This document shows, piece after piece, positions 7,341-8,480 of a DNA stretch of 8,480 nucleotides. The stretch spans positions 1 through 8,480 of the forward strand of contig DALTWN010000037.1 of assembly GCA_029987045.1 (NCBI GenBank), in the 5' to 3' direction. Source of the stretch: Methanocorpusculum sp. Lineage in GTDB: Archaea > Halobacteriota > Methanomicrobia > Methanomicrobiales > Methanocorpusculaceae. Every line of letters begins with the position of its first letter. Within the stretch, counting starts at the first letter, position 1. Position numbers and translations under genes: made by a program. A model generated the notes under the pieces. The model had not been told where the DNA came from and made no database searches. It worked only from the letters and a program-made list of their open reading frames with translations.

Positions 7341-7509
7341 TCAAGTTATTTTGGCTTCAGCACACGGTCATTGATGAAGACGAATATATGACTCGACTCT
7401 CTACAACTACTGTGCGTTTTATTCTGCATACCCGAAGATTTTCCAATCACTGATTGGAAAATCTCCCAAGGTACTCTCGTGGACACACTATCTCATCTTG
7501 CTCCGTGTC
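7341..7509 (+). pseudogene. Degraded DUF1016/YhcG-type nuclease fragment
   Basis: Two plus-strand frames give peptides typical of the N-terminal domain of DUF1016 (YhcG-like, PD-(D/E)XK superfamily) proteins. The first is SSYFGFSTRSL (7341-7373). The second, in another frame, is NYCAFYSAYPKIFQSL followed shortly by LSWTHYLILLRV (about 7405-7509). In the family, GFSxRxL is followed within a few residues by an aromatic FY..YP block and then LSWSHY.LLL. Here the two parts are separated by about 25 extra bases and a frame change, and similarity stops abruptly at 7509 with no nuclease domain. I therefore read it as the remnant of a lost accessory gene. The identification is from memory of the motif and needs a profile search. 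Confidence 0.55.
7436..7464. repeat. Perfect 29-base palindrome inside the remnant
   Basis: Fourteen-base arms AGATTTTCCAATCA and TGATTGGAAAATCT flank a single central C (7450) without mismatch. It lies in the part of the DUF1016-like remnant that reads KIFQSLIGKS. It could be an operator, a structured RNA element or a recombination product. Confidence 0.85.
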
Positions 7510-7530
7510 GCTGGATTTTCCGCTGTTCCA

Positions 7531-7548
7531 TCCGCTGCAGTCAGCGGA
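7531..7548. repeat. Short hairpin TCCGCTG-CAGT-CAGCGGA
   Basis: A GC-rich stem of seven base pairs with a four-base loop lies 41 bases beyond the GNAT stop codon on that gene's strand. No T-run follows on either strand, so a terminator role is doubtful. Confidence 0.4.
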
Positions 7549-7572
7549 GATACAAAACAGTTTGCCCTGAAA

Positions 7573-7617
7573 TTATCCTATATCGAGCTCATCGGACCGT
7601 CTGATCTTCAGATGGGT
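7573..7617 (-). pseudogene. Relic of a gene 3' end (HLKIRRxDEL tail)
   Basis: In a frame different from the GNAT gene, the minus strand reads HLKIRRSDELDIG then TAA at 7573-7575. The gene entering from the right window edge ends HLKIRRIDELGV then TGA. The DNA shares AGCTCATC and TCTGATCTTCAGATGG at the same 837-base offset (7586-7615 against 8423-8452). This looks like a broken copy of the same gene tail, now partly overlapped by the last GNAT codons. Confidence 0.45.
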
Positions 7618-8191
7618 ATTTTCCGGTATTTTTGGTTCTTTCTTCTCTTAGAATAGTAAAGACCGGTGCAACATCCAGATAGAATGCAGTTTCATGCTCA
7701 GGTCTTGTCGGACCCTGGATGAATCCACATTCGCGATAGAGACGAAACGCATCCTCGGTATTTTTTGCGTCAACCGATAGTATCCGGAACGCCACCTTGG
7801 ATGCAGTTTCATAGGCAATGTGAATTATTTTTGTCATTAACAGTTTGCCTACTCCGCAACCGCGATATCTGCTTGAACGTGCAAGTCTTGCAATTTTAAT
7901 TGCCGGAATCTGGCGTCCATAGGGATAGTCAATCGACAAGGTGTCTCGTATCGACTGTTTTAGATGTATGGTATCCGTCACCAAGGTGAAAAAACCGATT
8001 ACTTCACCCATATGGACAGCAAGTTGCGTCGTCGAAAAATAATCCCGGCTTTCGGCCAGTGCATCATATAAGAGAAACTCATTCAGATCGTTATCGCCGC
8101 AATCAAATTGGGTATAATCAATGGGAAAGTCACTACTCAATGGAATAAATACTATATCCTGAAAAGAGAGTTTGCGAGGTGGATTATTCAT
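7589..8191 (-). CDS. GNAT acetyltransferase, probable toxin of a TA pair
   Basis: From the ATG at 8191 this is a 200-residue GCN5-related acetyltransferase. The pattern matches TacT/AtaT-like toxins: FDCGDNDLNEFL near residues 29-40, the VIGFFTL strand at 64-70, AIKIARLA at 97-104, then the acetyl-CoA phosphate loop R110-x-x-G113-x-G115. LYRECGF carries Y152 at the usual catalytic tyrosine position. Known relatives acetylate aminoacyl-tRNA and are held inactive by a small DNA-binding partner. The frame can be opened to 8233, but the internal ATG at 8191 overlaps the stop of the upstream small gene as ATGA, which argues for translational coupling and this start. The conserved core ends near residue 175. 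The last roughly 25 residues, rich in charged residues, run into a relic gene tail and may be an acquired C-terminus. Toxicity is inferred from family and gene order. Confidence 0.82.
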   Translation of the reverse strand: MNNPPRKLSFQDIVFIPLSSDFPIDYTQFDCGDNDLNEFLLYDALAESRDYFSTTQLAVHMGEVIGFFTLVTDTIHLKQSIRDTLSIDYPYGRQIPAIKIARLARSSRYRGCGVGKLLMTKIIHIAYETASKVAFRILSVDAKNTEDAFRLYRECGFIQGPTRPEHETAFYLDVAPVFTILREERTKNTGKYPSEDQTVR

Positions 8192-8337
8192 TCTTTGACG
8201 GGATAGCAATAGGTAACAACATCCTCCACGCATTCTTTCATGAATGGAGTGAGTGTCTTTGGTCCGTTCAGGTATTGCTCGAATTTTTCAGCATCAGTAC
8301 CTTCAAGTTCCAATCCGAGTCTGACTTTTTTAGACAT
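8188..8337 (-). CDS. 49-residue ribbon-helix-helix-like protein, putative antitoxin
   Basis: The ATG at 8337 opens a 49-codon frame. The product starts MSKKVRLGLELEGTDAEKF, which can form a beta strand followed by a helix. A second likely helix (TPFMKECVEDVVTYC) gives the strand-helix-helix order of ribbon-helix-helix DNA-binding antitoxins. GNAT toxins are normally preceded by such a gene, though the usual DUF1778 partner is nearer 90 residues; this one has no visible separate toxin-binding tail. Its TGA overlaps the ATG of the GNAT gene by four bases (ATGA), strong evidence that both are real and coupled. There is no clear Shine-Dalgarno site. With the TATA-like element at 8368-8377 the leader would be under about ten bases, so initiation may be nearly leaderless. 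The fold assignment is by eye and the partner role inferred. Confidence 0.7.
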   Translation of the reverse strand: MSKKVRLGLELEGTDAEKFEQYLNGPKTLTPFMKECVEDVVTYCYPVKE

Positions 8338-8367
8338 TTGTGTAATCTATTGTTTATTTTGGAATAT

Positions 8368-8377
8368 GATATATTTT
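8368..8377 (-). promoter_or_regulatory. Candidate TATA box of the RHH-GNAT operon
   Basis: On the minus strand AAAATATATC lies about 31 bases before the small gene's ATG. Typical spacing predicts transcription from near 8346, so the mRNA would carry only a very short leader. The location just downstream of the neighbouring gene's stop suggests an independent, possibly autoregulated promoter. Confidence 0.5.
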
Positions 8378-8412
8378 CTGCAGGGGGTTTCCGGAAATTT
8401 GTGTGTAGTATT

Positions 8413-8480
8413 TCACACCCCAAGCTCATCTATCCTTCTGATCTTCAGATGGTTCGCGGTCCAGTATCTGCCGACCAGAT
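8413..8480 (-). CDS. 3' end of an unidentified gene, cut by the window edge
   Basis: The minus strand is open from the window edge to a TGA at 8413-8415 and encodes at least 21 residues ending GRYWTANHLKIRRIDELGV. I do not recognise the family. Support for a real coding end comes from a degenerate second copy of the HLKIRRxDEL tail at 7573-7617, where amino-acid similarity is better kept than reading-frame context, and from the AT-rich promoter-like DNA that starts right after the stop. Its stop lies 75 bases upstream of the small antitoxin-like gene, on the same strand. Confidence 0.45.
   Translation of the reverse strand, partial: LVGRYWTANHLKIRRIDELGV

Larger units (their letters stand above)
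7023..7588. other. Gene-poor AT-rich interval with remnants
   Basis: This 566-base interval has no intact gene I can support. From left to right it holds the putP leader and promoter (7023-7115), the AAAAACAGGATTT repeat pair, and a 47-codon minus-strand open frame (7185-7328) without recognisable similarity. Next come a degraded DUF1016-like coding remnant on the plus strand (7341-7509) with an internal palindrome, and a 7-base-pair stem with four-base loop (7531-7548). At 7573 begins a relic gene tail that runs under the end of the GNAT gene. Confidence 0.6.

Noticed and set aside
8192..8233. Fourteen-residue N-terminal extension of the GNAT protein
   Set aside because: It translates the end of the overlapping small gene in another frame; the ATGA overlap start at 8191 matches where the GNAT family begins.

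Overview
The window looks like the chromosome of a methanogenic euryarchaeon. The strongest evidence is the large subunit of the archaeal family D replicative DNA polymerase. The gene starts also have archaeal-style AT-rich TATA elements and GGAG or GGTGAT Shine-Dalgarno sites. The moderately GC-rich genes, the PutP-type symporter and the lipoprotein phosphatase would suit a host-associated member of the Methanomicrobiales such as Methanocorpusculum, but that genus is an inference and was not tested by search.

Layout: 1-2640 (+) is the C-terminal two thirds or more of DNA polymerase D large subunit (DP2), cut at its 5' end by the window edge. A 202-base AT-rich spacer follows. It carries two identical 41-base copies of an almost perfect 38-base palindrome, 164 bases apart. 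The second copy lies between a candidate TATA box and the Shine-Dalgarno site of a DUF4143-type AAA ATPase (2891-4144, +). The ATPase converges on a lipoprotein tyrosine phosphatase (4189-5334, -). Upstream of the phosphatase on the same strand is a sodium/proline symporter (5502-7022, -), which ends in tandem small hairpins and T-runs.

From about 7023 to 8480 the DNA becomes AT-richer and accessory in character. It holds the symporter promoter region and a broken, frameshifted remnant of a DUF1016/YhcG-type nuclease gene that contains a perfect 29-base palindrome. Next comes a probable toxin-antitoxin pair on the minus strand: a 49-residue ribbon-helix-helix-like protein (8188-8337), too short for many gene callers, overlapping by ATGA with a 200-residue GNAT acetyltransferase (7589-8191). 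The last bases are the 3' end of another minus-strand gene. Its C-terminal coding sequence is echoed by a degenerate copy under the 3' end of the GNAT gene.

How the genes work together: the polymerase subunit is a replication core gene. The symporter and phosphatase look like separate membrane and cell-surface functions. The ATPase and the right-hand block look like acquired defence or toxin-antitoxin material. The best candidates for something undescribed are the palindrome pair around the ATPase promoter and the short-antitoxin/GNAT module with its gene-tail repeat.
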